Shown piece by piece: positions 46,475-58,928 of a stretch of DNA of 64,000 nucleotides. Source of the DNA: Craterostigma plantagineum (taxonomy: Eukaryota > Streptophyta > Magnoliopsida > Lamiales > Linderniaceae); NCBI GenBank assembly GCA_027422505.1, contig JAPQWV010001561.1, forward strand, positions 1-64,000, written 5' to 3'. The notes under the pieces are model-generated. The model had not been told where the DNA came from, did no database searches, and saw nothing but the letters and a program-made list of their open reading frames with translations. The position numbers and the translations under genes were made by a program. Numbering within the stretch: position 1 is the stretch's first letter; every line of letters starts with the position of its first letter.

Positions 46475-47904
46475 TCAAACATTTAACTGGGGAGGCACTT
46501 CTTTCACTTCTTTCTTCTCCATTGTCTCCTTGGAAACACGTTCTTCATCTCCTTCAATGGTTAGAACACAAACTGGGAATACTTCGGAGGTTGTCCTAGG
46601 GTTTGTTAGTTTATCTTCTTTATCATATTTATCTTCGTCGATTGGCTTGCAATTTTTGTAGCATGCGTATATAATTATTTGCAGCACCGCGAATATCAAT
46701 CCCACGACGTTGGGAACCTATGTATTTGCGCAATAAATCATACGTTGGAAATTGTTTTAAATCATATGTAAGAAAAAAAAAGATAGAAAACCCACCGCGA
46801 CGAAGATGTCCTTGAGCATTAAACCGTAGAGAAGCCACATGAGTGCATTCAATGATAAAGTAATCGTTAGAGTGATGGGCATGAACTCGACGCTTCTTGT
46901 GCGGATTACTTGTGTCTACACATTAGAAAAAAAATTATTTCATCAATATTATATATTTATATATATTATATATATAAATATATATATAGTTGTAATAAAG
47001 AATTTATATTGACATACGATGATGCTCAAAGGGGCAATATAGACAGTTGCAGACAATGCCACACATATCCAGCCGAGAACTTCGACTCGTTTATAGTCTT
47101 TTACGAGAAAGTGAACGATGGCGAGAATTAAACCGAACCCTATGCAGTTTAGCACAAGAAATAGCTTGATAGCTAGAATCTGAAATTAAATATTTTAATG
47201 GTTAATTTAAGTACGACTACGAGGAAGAAAGAAAATGCAATTCTTTTAGGGGAAAAAAGGCGAATCGTATAGTCTACCCTGGTATTTTTTTCTGCATAAA
47301 CGACGTAAATGATGATGTAAAATAATTCCACGATGCATCCTATTGAGTTTATGCTTATGAGAAGAGTTTCATTAGTTTTGGTTAATGCGTAGTATATCCA
47401 TAGCATTGAGCTTAGTAGCGCAACAACGTAAGGCACCGAGTGAAACCCTTCGGTCGATTTTTTCTTCATTATCCTGAAAAATGTTGGCCTGTAATGGCAT
47501 ACAAAAACCATATTAATTTACTGAATGTGAAAAAAAATGAAGTAAGTTCACTTAAATGAGATTGTATATAAAAGCTTACGCCGGGGCAAGATACACCGGA
47601 AAGATACAAGGTTGCCTTAAAAAACATGCAAGAAAAAACAATCAGTACATCGATATTATTAATTTTGAGAATATGATCTGATATGGGGACGTATAATTTC
47701 TCTATTAATCTCTCTTAATAATGATAATTTGCTACATATATTTCGAACTCTACACTCAACTATGTACGTTACGTGTCTGCATGAGCTACCTTTGATGACT
47801 ATTAATTATTACATGGTCGAAGTAGAGTTTGATCTTAGTGAATATGCATTACCTAAGATGCCAAAAACAAGAACTAATGGGCTGTGAACATTGAAAACTC
47901 CCAT
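46475..47904 (-). pseudogene. SWEET: SWEET sugar transporter, clade-III-like, frameshift in exon 2
   Basis: SWEETs are seven-helix membrane uniporters; clade III members export sucrose. The six exons are 47853-47904, 47580-47615, 47278-47488, 47018-47179, 46796-46915 and 46475-46717, all with GT-AG borders. The first MtN3 repeat holds PTFFRIMKKKSTEGFHSVPY and SSMLWIYYALTK. The second holds [35 protein letters not shown] and PNVVGLIFAVLQIIIY. A charged cytosolic tail of about 55 residues ends the protein. Exon 2 is 36 nt, but the phases of exons 1 and 3 require 37 (modulo 3). Family words appear on both sides of the break in different frames (GNLVS, then PVYLAPA), so one base is missing near 47595-47602. 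Either the allele is dead or this is a sequencing error. All other exons look intact. Confidence 0.9.
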
Positions 47905-49732
47905 CCTTGATAGAAATTCAAAACTAAAACCAGGGTTTGTGAAGGGAAACAAGAAACCCTAGATTTTTTTATCTTAGTTATTTCTTTGTAAGAGGTGAAA
48001 ACTGATTGTTATTACTGTGATGATTTGAGAGTTGAGACATGTCCTATATATAGGAGACTATGGCGCAATGATATGTGGCAATAATCAGAGTTCTTGAACC
48101 ACGTTACATTTTTTTGTCACGACACATACTAAATGTTTCGTATTTAAAAACTAGTGCACTTTTTTGGGCAAGGTGGACAGTTTGTCGATTCATAATTTCA
48201 TAGATATTTTATATGTTTGTTACACGTTATAAGATTTGTATGTTTGCACATAACCTTATAACGAATGTTTGATCGGCAAGCACAGTGAAGTATAGTGAAT
48301 TAAATCACTTTTATCTAAACGGTTAACTTTTATAAATATTTAATTTATATCATCATCGTGATCATGAATAATTAAATTGCACATAACCTTTTCAGAAATT
48401 ATAAATTACGTATCATGCCGTTGGCTGCTATCGACCATTTTCCATGCATTTTCCTCCTTGGCTTTACCCAAATTACATCTCAATGATTGATGAATTATTC
48501 ATGCAGATAATGGTTAAATAATAATAAAAAAATGTAAACACCATTTTAACTATCTGCATTATTTAGAAGCCGTTAAATGTTTAAGTAATACTTCCGGAGA
48601 CCCAATATCACACACACATATATTAAAACATTTGCTTCCCCAACGATCATATATTATTACTAAAATATATATTGACTGCTCCATTATAATGCAGATATCT
48701 ATGTATTTATGACAGGTGTTGTGTAAGAGTATTTTGTGTGAGAATACCGAAGCCCATATCTCATCAATCAAAAGCTTATATGCGCTTTATATCTTTGCTA
48801 CTTTGATAAGCGTTGTTCGCCACTTGAAGACATGTGGCTTAGCAAAGATCTTAGTGGAGATGAGTGCTTCGCTCTTTTGTACGAAAAATAATATTATTAC
48901 TATTATTATTATTTAGGGCTTAGCCTTTTCATACGTGCTCTATGTTCTCCCTATTCATCTGAAATATTCGTGAGGTTTCGTGGTTAAAATATATGTATAT
49001 ATGTGTGCGTAAGTACATATATCTCGTGGAATAACCTGGCCCTTTGTTGCAAATTGAACCGTTTGTTTTCTAACAACTGTTTTGTAGAATGTAGAGACGA
49101 TCGTGTCTGAATAAAGGGTCTCGAAAGATTTTAATATGCAATCTCATATCAAACTTATAATTTAAAGTGGAAAGTTGGGTGCTTTTTGCATATAGTATTA
49201 GTCCGTGCAGTTCATATAGTTAATTCTAATATGAAATTACTGAATAACGTGAAAAATCATTGATTAGAATGTTTAAGTTGTAATTCGGATTATCCTGATT
49301 AGAACTGTATTTATATTTATTATATATAAACACTCTTTTATTAAGCCTCACGACTCCATATAAATCGCGAGAATTTGGTAAAAAAACAAAAATATTAGAT
49401 TGAAAGAAAATCACTCGCACATTTGTTTGGTGTGTATCTTAATTATATTATCAATTAGACAATTATACTCCTCTATTTTTAGTTCAGTATTATTTTTCAA
49501 TTAATATAATACATACGTTATATATCACATGCATTTGTTGTGTAAACAATACTATCATATATTAAACTTAAGTGTAATTAACAGACGAATTTCTACAGTT
49601 TACTTTGTGAAATATCTATGACGGAAACCGAAATTAGGGCCTAAAATATTGAAATATTTATGTCATGAAGCTTTCAAAAGGTGTCTCCCCTTTGGGCTGA
49701 AATTATAGCCTATCATCAATATCTTCAGTTAT
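47905..49732. other. SWEET upstream region and intergenic DNA
   Basis: The first 700 bp should hold the SWEET promoter. No further genes are seen up to the Stowaway element; short frames here are not credible. Confidence 0.45.
48043..48054 (-). promoter_or_regulatory. Probable TATA box of the SWEET gene
   Basis: CCTATATATAGG is palindromic and lies about 140 bp before the SWEET ATG on the minus strand, a normal distance for a TATA box plus 5' UTR. Confidence 0.55.
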
Positions 49733-49734
49733 TA

Positions 49735-49999
49735 CTTCCTCCGTCCCATTTAAATGTTCCCGAAGATTAGTGGGCACAGAGATTAAGAAATCACATTATT
49801 TTAATACTATAGTACAACTTTTGAGGTATGAAGAGAGAAAAGTTATTAGTAGACACGTAAATCGAGAAGACTTTTTTTAATATTAATGATGTAATTAGTT
49901 TAATTAGTGGGATAATTTTTTACCAAAAATGGAAATGGAAAGAATTATGTGAGACGCCCGAAATAGAAAAATGGGAAGAAATAAGTGGGACTGAGGTAG
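49735..49999. mobile_element. Stowaway (Tc1/mariner) MITE
   Basis: The 265-bp element lies between TA dinucleotides (49733-49734 and 50000-50001). It opens CTTCCTCCGTCCCATTTAAA. The minus-strand reading of the right end, CTACCTCAGTCCCACTTATT, matches the known CTCCCTCCGTCCC Stowaway terminus with substitutions. Confidence 0.82.
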
Positions 50000-50117
50000 T
50001 ACAATAATTAAACTAATACATGCACCAAGCAGTCACTCCCTTGTACTAAAATTGGAATAATAAACCGGAGAGCTTTTCTCACAAACCTTCTTTCTCCATA
50101 GGCAAAATCTTCTATTT

Positions 50118-51154
50118 TCACTGCTGCTGAAGGCGTTTCATGATGAGGATAGACATGTCCATGTAGCGTTGCGCGCAGTTGGTGAGGCAATTCGATTCGC
50201 TCGAACTCAGTTTGCTTCCTGGAGATCCACTGATGCATTTGTCCCAACAAACAGATGTTAGCTTACCGATCATTTCGTTAACCATAGCCTTTTGCTTCTC
50301 TTGCTGCACAACAGATTTTAAGGGCAGAGCAAAGAATGTAAGAAAATTCACATGAGATGATTCTATCCAAGGAGCACTTTGGGTAACTATGCCTCAGCTT
50401 CATAGTGATTGCAACACTTGTACATTCACTCAATTAATCACTGATTAAAGATAAGAGGGCAGAAAATAATACAATCACGCAGTGCAAGTTTCCGTTTTAA
50501 GAAAGAAAATCAAAGGAAGAAGTAAGGCATTATGACTAGCTTCACAAGCAGAGCAGCAAGATCCCAACTTGCGCATAAAAAGCATCGATCATGCAATAAC
50601 GCTGTAGGCCATAATAGCACAACTCAGTCTGAGCAATTGCTTCTTTACCAAATTTATACAGTCTGAACACAGGAAAACAATGGGCATCGATTCAACGGTT
50701 TGTAGAAGCTAGCCGCTCTTCTATGATACCGAGGAATCGATCAATGCGCCAGAAACAGAATCAAACCAAACCCAATCGATATTCTGAGAAGCTCAACTAT
50801 CAAGAGACCCTTTGCCACACTATAAGTCAAATACACAGTCAAATCTTAAGCGCGGTAAGGAGCTCTTCACAATGAGAACACGGAAGCAACAAATTCACTT
50901 AGAACACATCGTAGCGCAGCGTATCTGATTAGCCTCTTCAAGTTGGAAGGCAAAACATCGAAAAAACTGAACTAGCAGATTCGTTATCACAAATAGCTTT
51001 AAACAGCTTGAAGCAGATGACAATGAAGAAGAAAACCGCCCCAATACATTAATGAGCACGAATCGAACAGCGAAAAACTACATTAATTGGAAAAAAGAAA
51101 ACTTACATCAAGAAACCTCTCCAATTCGGGGGAGCTGAAAGACGAAGGATCCAT
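50118..51154 (-). CDS. TIM8: Mitochondrial import chaperone TIM8
   Basis: Small TIM proteins escort hydrophobic precursors through the mitochondrial intermembrane space. The exons are 51107-51154 and 50118-50303, with a phase-0 joint (GT at 51106-51105, AG before 50303) and an 802-bp intron. The 77-residue product carries the twin CX3C motifs CWDKC (35-39) and CLTNC (55-59), spaced as in Tim8, plus EKQKAMVNEMIGKLTSVCWD and QRYMDMSILIMKRL. Length and the MDPS opening agree with plant TIM8. TGGGCY motifs precede the gene. Confidence 0.95.
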
Positions 51155-51282
51155 TACGTTGCGAAGCTAATTTTCTTTAAGCACAAAGAGGATGAAGAAC
51201 TTAAGTGCTTGAAGCTAATGACAGAGCAATCATAAACCCTAGCGAAGCGAGTGACATTTGATAGATTGCGAGTAAGCTCAAA

Positions 51283-51312
51283 TTGGGCTTCAAGCCCAAA
51301 AGGCCCACTTAT
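51283..51312 (-). promoter_or_regulatory. Site II (TGGGCY) cluster upstream of TIM8
   Basis: The minus strand reads AAGTGGGCCTTTTGGGCTTG and then AAGCCCAATTT. This gives two TGGGCY sites plus one inverted site, 130-160 bp before the TIM8 ATG. Site II elements are typical of nuclear genes for mitochondrial proteins in plants. Confidence 0.6.
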
Positions 51313-51339
51313 GTCAATGGAAAAGAAAAAGGAAACCAA

Positions 51340-51737
51340 CGGTAAAATAGTAATTAACCCTTAGCCAGGTCCAAAAGAAATATTACCATGCTAGGTTTGA
51401 GATTTTTGGTTTATGGATTAAATGATGATGTTAGATTGATAGATGGGTAGATCGTACTAAATATACTAAATTCAAAATACAATTTTACTGGTATTTTGAA
51501 TTTAATACTTTACATAAATAAAAGGTAAATTGTCGAAAATGGCTAGGATTAGCTAAAGATAGGGGAAGATGCAGCTTTAGCTAATACCTTATCGGGAGTA
51601 TTAATGGGGTATTAACTAAATCTCGTCTGTAAGTAAACCTTCTAACCAAACATTACTTAATTCTAACCCCTCTAATCCCACATAATAAATTTGCTACTTA
51701 TACTATACAAAAGCCTCACTATTGGTTTTCAAACTTT
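51340..51737. other. Intergenic between TIM8 and a MITE
   Basis: No gene is visible. Words such as AGTATTAATGGGGTATTAACT recall the adjacent MITE and suggest an older fragment of the same kind. Confidence 0.35.
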
Positions 51738-52297
<560 letters not shown>

Positions 52298-53180
52298 TGT
52301 TAGGATCAGTTGTGTGTTTAGAGGGGGTGAATAAACACTAGCTCTTTTTCGGTTTTTAACTGGTTAAGGTTAAATACCAGTGCTTGATATTTGTGTATGT
52401 GATTTATCCGGAAGCAGACCGGTCGGTTTTGAACCAAGACCGGATGAAAGATGTGATTTGTGTGTGTATTAGCGAAAAACACGAAATTGTTTCTAGAAGT
52501 CCGGAGTAAAAAATCTCCTACATCTCCCCTTCTTCCCCGCAAGGAAGGCACCACTAGAAGACTTGGTTTTACAACCCCTGTTGCACAACCTTCTTAGCTA
52601 GACTAACACAGTACAACCCACACAACTATACTCAGCTAACTAAACTCCTAGACACCACTTAGACAATTTTTTAAAGTCCGTCTACTTTCAAGAGCTTTTT
52701 ACAGTCCCTTAAGACCAAAACACTCACTCACTAACCGAAACGGTCTAAATGTAGTGAGGACAACACCTAAACACTTCTTGCTTATGAGCTTGAACTTTTT
52801 CTCGACTGGCGTAATTTCAAAGATGGTTAGGTTGGTTCTTCATCTTGCCTCTCTCATTTTTATAGTTGACTTTGATTTAGAAAGCCGTTGTGAGATTGCT
52901 CTATGTACCGTACAGTGCTTTTAATATCTTTCCTTAAAAGGGTCTGTCCGGTCTATGCAGCAGTCTACCTGTGCGGTTTGCTTTATTTCTTATTTGGCTT
53001 AGTTTGACTTAAACTTGGCTCTTGCTGTCAGGCTTGAATTAAATGCTTGTCAGAAGCCTTCAACTTGTCTCACTTCAAATATATTTGAATCTTAGTCGTA
53101 CGTGGCACATCCGGTGCATTCCGGTCTTCGTGGCCTTTTGGTAGCAGTCTTGATCAGCTTACTGGTTATGTTTATCGGAA
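52298..53180 (-). mobile_element. Solo LTR copy 4, minus, truncated
   Basis: The copy opens TGTTAGGATCAG at 52298 and follows copies 1-3 (GACCGGATG, CCGCAAGGAAGGCACCACTA, CAAGAGCTTTTTACAGTCCC, TACGTGGCACATCCGG). It stops near 53180, about 90 bp short of the expected TAGCA end, where gypsy-derived sequence begins. Confidence 0.65.
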
Positions 53181-53881
53181 GTTCGCCAGAGGTGGTCGAC
53201 GGTGGTAATCGGCAGTGATTTTTAGGTGGTGGTGGGATGAGAGGTCGAAAGATTTTGGGGGTGATGGCTGTGAGTGACGAGAAAAACGAGATTATATTTG
53301 GGTTTTCGCATCAGTCACGGTCGTGAATGTGTGATCCCAGGCCGTGACAAGGGGCAGAAGGGCGAAAACGAGAACGTCATGACCGTGACGTCAAAGTCAC
53401 AGGCCGTGACAGGTTCGTATTAATAATTTTTTGTTAATTTTTTAACTAATTTTTTAATTATTATTTTTTTCAAGTACTCTAATGTCTAAAATATAAATGA
53501 AAACACCTGGGTTGCCTCCCAAGAAGCGTTTCCTTTACCATCTTTAGCTGGACGTACCTTTTGTCACTCATGATGGCTGGAAGTCCAGGTATAGCACCTA
53601 TTTTTTGCTCATGTCTCCCTTGCCTCCTTGATAGTGCTTTAGCCTGTTGCCGTTCACCTTAAAAGTTCCCTGTTTCATTCCTGAAATCTCGACAGTACCG
53701 TAAGGGAAAACACGAGTAACGATGAACGGTCCCGATTGCCGAGAAAAAGCCTAAGTCAGGAGTTAAAGATGAGCACTTGGTCCCCTTTCGGAAACTCCCG
53801 CCTTTCCCTAATTTTCTTGTCATGATAAGCGTTCGAGCGTTCCTTATACATTCGAGCGTTATCGTAAGCCGATAAACGCCA

Positions 53882-54860
53882 CTAATCTAACTCGTTGATT
53901 TGGAGTTGCCGCTTTCCGCTGGCATCTCCTAAATCAAGATTCAAGGACTTAATCGTCCAATAAGCCTTATGCTCGATTTCCACGGGGAGGTGGCATGCCT
54001 TCTCATAGACTAACCTATACGGTGTAGTGCCTATGGGTGTCTTATATGCAGTCCTATATGCCCAAATTGCATCGTTCAACTTATTCACCCACTCTCTACG
54101 GTTCGCTTCTATGGTCTCTAATAGGATGCGTTTCAACTCACGATTTACTACCTCGACCTGACCGATAGCTTGGGGGTGGTATGGGGTGGAAAGGCTATGT
54201 CTAACACCGTAACGCTCTAATGTGTGTGCAAACTGGGTGTTATAAATAGGTGTGCCTCTATCACTAATGATGCATCTAGGTGCCCCAAATCATGAAAATA
54301 ATGCTCGTAAAAATCTAACGACTACCCTAGCGTCGTTCGTGGGCAAGGCTTGCGCCTCGGCCCACTTGGACATATAATCCACATCGACTAGGATGTACTT
54401 GTTATTGTATGAGCTAAGAAATGGACCCATGAAATCTACACCCCATACGTCAAAAACTCACAAACTAAAATAAAGTTCTGGGGCATTTCGTCGCGTTTCG
54501 AGAGATTACCTGCGTGTTGGCACTGATCAAGTGTTAACAGACCTTTGGGCGTCTTTGAAGATCGTGGACCAGTAGAATCCGCTCTCCAGCACCTTCTGAG
54601 TGGTTCGGTTGGCTGCGTAGTGCCCTCCGGTCGGTCCGTTATGGCAATGCTTGTGTCATCTCGGGGAAGGAGACACATCGCCGTTTCACCTGGTCCACAC
54701 ATCGCCTGAAAAGAAATGGATCTTCCCAAAAGTAGTAGTTCAGGTCAGAAAAGAATTTCTTCTTTTGCTGAGTTGTGTACTCCTTTGGTAAAACCCTCGC
54801 AACAAGATTATTAGCATAATCTGCAAACCAAGGAATATCATCACTTTCCACTTGTATCGA
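53882..54860 (-). pseudogene. Gypsy A integrase remnant
   Basis: Integrase C-terminal core words [20 protein letters not shown] and PYRLVYEKACHLPVEIEHKA are at 53882-54136. Zinc-region words are at about 54436-54729. Frames change between the pieces. Confidence 0.8.
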
Positions 54861-54928
54861 GTACATGTGCTCGTCTGGGAATCTATCTTGTATCGCCCAT
54901 CCATCCTCATGATATATCTCGGACTCCT

Positions 54929-55465
54929 CTAGTCGAGAGAGGTGATCCACCGCAAATATTCTGAACCTTTCTTGTCTCGGATCTCCATATCGAAATCTTG
55001 GAGGAGTATGATCCACTTGATCAGCCGGGGCTTGGCATCTGGCTTTGCTAACAAGTACTTAAGAGCAGAGCGGTCAGTAAAAACAATAACCTTAGATAGG
55101 ATAAGATATGACCTGAATTTTTGGAAGGCGAACACGACGGCTAATAGCTCGTTCTCAGTGGTCGTGTAATTGGCCATGGCTGCGTCTAACGTCTTACTCG
55201 TGTAGTAGATCGGCATAAAATGGTTGTCCTTGCACTGCCCTAGCACTGCTCCAATTGCATAATCACTAGCATCGCACATTAGTTCAAAAAGCAGCCCCCA
55301 GTCGGGGGCGACCAGAATAGGTGCTGTGATAAGTCGCTCCTTAGGTAAATTAAAAGCATGCAAGCACTCATCGTTAAACTCAAACGGAGCATCTTTTTCT
55401 AGAAGTCTACACATGGGACGTGCAATCTTAGAAAAATCTTGTAAACCTACGATAAAATCCATCAT
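54929..55465 (-). pseudogene. Gypsy A RNase H region
   Basis: Words include [64 protein letters not shown] and [20 protein letters not shown]. This is the RT thumb/RNase H of a gypsy pol. Past 55465 the RT frame continues broken to 55694. Confidence 0.85.
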
Positions 55466-55694
55466 GTTCTAGAAAACTCCAAATCGATATCACGCTCGAG
55501 GGAATGAGCAATTTTTCTATCGCCTCTAACTTAGCTCGGTCCACTTCGATTCCTTAGAGGAAATCTTATGGTCCAGAACTATGCCCTCTCGAACCATGAA
55601 ATGACACTTTTCCCAGTTAAGCACCAAGTTCGTTTCCTCGCAACATGCGAGTACAAGCTTTAAATTGGATAAACATACATCGAACGTCGACCCA

Positions 55695-57374
55695 TGATCG
55701 ACCGGATCGAGTAATAAAAATAAAACGAATATAGCAAATTATCCTACGCTCAACAGGCAAGTATACCTATCGAAATTAGTATACTGTGACAAGTATTCGA
55801 GTATCGAACCAAAGGAACTATCTACTTAGAAAACCGTCGTTTAAATATTCTAGTGAATATTTGTGTGATGTTTGAAAATTTAAATAACGATAAACACTTA
55901 AAATAAATAGTTTAATAAAAATATAAAACGGCGACCTTATGAACGAAAACGTATTTGATACTTCGAATCCCCCTAGCTCGACCGAACGACAAATAAATAA
56001 TATATTTAGCTAATTATTAGACCGTGAGGATTCCTATGATATGTATACGAATTTCTACGATTGGGCGAAACTGCGCTTACTCGCTTTGACTCGCAACAAC
56101 TAATCTACGTTTTAAATAGCTGGGCAAACTTCCCTAACTACTAAATCGCAGACCACGATAAATAACGATGAATCCCTCTATTGGATTTGACTCTAATCCG
56201 GCGGGGTAGTTCAACCTATCTCTAGAGATGAGTTTATTCCGCTCACTTACGAGTGGTCTAATCGTCGCCCCTCTCTAGAGCGTAGCAATCGATTTCCCAA
56301 CAATTATTTCGACCACATAGACATAATCAAAATAATAGCATATATCGTAACCGAGTCATAATAAGAAGCAAATTAATAATACGTTCAACACACGTACGAT
56401 CTTGCTCGGGTTCATCTAATCTCAAATACTACGAATTTAGGCACTCATATGAAATACTAACGTAACGAGGAGCGTAAATAACAAAGAAAAACACGTGTTT
56501 CTTCCCTAAATTTAGGCTCAGCGGTTCGACCTTCGGTGAGGACTTTTATCGAGCAGGTGGTGGGCGTCTCAGCTTTTCCTTTTCTTACGAGGCCTTGTCC
56601 GTTAACTACTCCTCCTACGCCCGCAGCCCGTCACAAACACAGCTGCCCACGAATTAGCTCGCTATGTCCGTCTGTCAATCTCAGCAGCAGTCCCGGCCCG
56701 TGCTCCCGGCCCAGATCAGCCCTTCGTCAGTCTCCGTGCACCCGACTCGTGGTTATTGCTCACTCGCACCCGATCACAGTCGCATCCGCAGCCGCTGCTC
56801 CCGCTGTTGCGCTCGGCCTGGCAAAGGAATGCACACAGCTGATAGGTCGATCCCCCTCTTTCGTGTGTGTCGTCTCTACTCTCCTGCTTCCTCTATTTAT
56901 AGATGATAGGAGAGTTGAAATCTTCATAGCTGCTCCAACATGCGTAAGATATGGTTGTGATTTTCTTTCTTGAGCCGTGTGAGGCGATTCTTTTTTTCTT
57001 ACAAGTCTCCATCGTAGATCTCCTTGTGTCTTTTTCCTTATTTTTCTTCTCTCGTGTGCTTTGATCGATCGTGTGGGTGTATGCTTTCCTTTTTATTTAT
57101 TTATTATTTTTTTAAATCATCACTTGGGCTTGGGCCTTTCTTGGGCTGGAACAGATGGGCTGAATTTTACTCTTCGGCCCAATTGTTTTTGGGCCGATAT
57201 TTGATTCGATGGTTCCTCAAATTCAAGCCCGGATGTTCCGGGTTGTAGTTGTTCTTCCCAAAATCTGTAAATAAAATATAAACGTAAATGTATGATATTT
57301 CATGAAATTAAGACAAAACACCACCGGTAATGCGCTTTTATGGGGTATAAAATTGATAAAAATTTCGTTTATCA
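55695..57374 (-). repeat. Probable 3' LTR of gypsy copy B
   Basis: On the minus strand the stretch opens TGATAAACG (57374) directly after a polypurine-type AAGTGTGGGGAGATT and ends GGTCGATCA (55695). Its termini are thus TGAT..ATCA, and its length is 1680 bp, normal for Athila-type LTRs. The low border falls inside the RT gene of copy A. The expected 5-bp duplication is ACCCA (55690-55694), and its partner is outside the window. The frames at 56536-56973 and 57024-57248 are judged incidental. Confidence 0.6.
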
Positions 57375-57389
57375 AATCTCCCCACACTT
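57375..57389 (-). promoter_or_regulatory. Polypurine tract of gypsy B
   Basis: AAGTGTGGGGAGATT on the minus strand immediately precedes the inferred 3' LTR. It is the usual site for plus-strand DNA priming. A second CCCCACACTTAAGA word near 58651 lies inside the spacer. Confidence 0.55.
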
Positions 57390-58928
57390 AAGCGTTTGCT
57401 TGCCCTCAAGCAAATAATATAAAAAGGCATAGAAAAGGATAAAATCATGTAACGTACCAATCAAGAGCGAAATCACGTAGGAGAAAATGCAAGTAAGTCG
57501 GAAAGCATATTTGAAATCAACGACTAACTACACGATTTTCTTTAGCAATACCTATCAAGATCCGCACCTTACAGAGATTCACTCAAATCACTACGTGTAT
57601 GGGTTAAGATGTCGGTGATATCTCTCGGGTCATGCACTAATCTAATCCCTACATAAGCTTGCAAGTAATTCGTAAATCTACCACTTTCAATGATCAAGCG
57701 TGAATCGGAAGGTCTTTACCTGGTTATAAAATGGCTGATATATGTAAGATATGCAAGTAATAAGCGCAAAAAGGATATGAGCTGTAGTCGTGTCGGAATC
57801 ATGCCATCATCTCGATTGCGCCAAAAATCCGTCGTTTCTTGCTCATTACTTCCGTTCTTTTGCATTCATCATTTTTCTTTTTTTTTTTCTTTTTCTTTTT
57901 TTTTTTTACCAAGCCCTTCTTCTTTCGACTTCTCGATCTAGGAAATAGGTAATATGGTTTTTGAGAGTGAAAGATTATCGGAGGAAGGGTTCTTAGTCGA
58001 TATATAATTCTCTCTCTCTTTTTTTTTTCCTTCTATTTTTTTTCTCTGTTTTCTTTTCGGCGCTCAGCTCAGAAATGTAGCACGGGTTGCGCTTCTTGAG
58101 TCCGGCATTCAACCTCCACTTCTACTATCGCTCCGATGGGTTTATGTCTGAAGGCTTAATCGGGGTCGGCAATTTATAATCCGGTTTTCACAAATAAAAG
58201 GCTCAGGCTCAAAGTGGCTAACTACGTGGGCCAGTCGTGGTTGGATACTTTGGCTATGGACTGATTCCTAATGCCTTCCTTATTTTCACGCAATCACACT
58301 TTAAGTAGTTTCAACACGTAATACACAAGCAAGTTCTGAAGAGAAATAAACTAAGCTTGATTCACACAACCAAAGAAATGAGCAAAAAGCTGGTAGGCTA
58401 AAAAATCTCACAAAAATCGGGTTATGTGTACGAATCTCTCAAGTATCGCCAAGTTCATCATGTAAGGAAGAAATAGACTACGCATATGTATCCTAATTAC
58501 TCACAAAATTTCTAACATAAAGTCATCCCTGATTAATAAGAAACATGATTTCTGAAAAACAATTCGTGCCTAATTTTCGAAAAATTTTATACCAAAATCA
58601 AGTCATGCACCTATATAAAATGTTCGCATTAATTTTGCAGAAATTCCCTTCCCCACACTTAAGATCTAGGTTGTCCTCAACGTAACAATCATGTAAAACA
58701 AGGAAGCTGAAATAAATGGATAAACGAACTTCCCTGAATAGTCCGATATGCATGCTTTGTACGGCTCCTCCCCACACTTGAGATTTTGAATTCCCTACGG
58801 TCGTTGAAAAATAAAATCTTAAAAACTAAAATGCATATAGAAATAAAAGAAAAACATAGGATAGGCTTGGGGTGCCTCCCAAGTAGCGCTTTCTTTAATG
58901 TCTTTAGCTAGACAAAGTTCGGTGATTT
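57390..58928 (-). other. Gypsy B 3' non-coding spacer
   Basis: Between integrase and LTR lies about 1.5 kb without a gene. It includes T-rich runs (57868-57907, 58017-58048) and a GGGTGCCTCCCAAGTAGCGC word (about 58870) shared with copy A (GGTTGCCTCCCAAGAAGCG near 53511). Any env-like frame is not recognisable. Confidence 0.6.

Larger units (their letters stand above)
53181..55694 (-). mobile_element. Gypsy copy A (Athila/Tat-like), 3' half
   Basis: This is a minus-strand Ty3/gypsy fragment reading, from 55694 downwards, the C-terminal reverse transcriptase, RNase H, integrase and 3' non-coding spacer. It is cut at 55694 inside the RT coding region by the LTR of copy B, and truncated at the low end near 53180. 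The frames are repeatedly broken. Confidence 0.85.

Noticed and set aside
56536..56973. 145-residue Ala/Pro/Cys-rich frame
   Set aside because: It lies within the inferred 3' LTR of gypsy B and has no recognisable domain. GC-rich composition alone explains the length.
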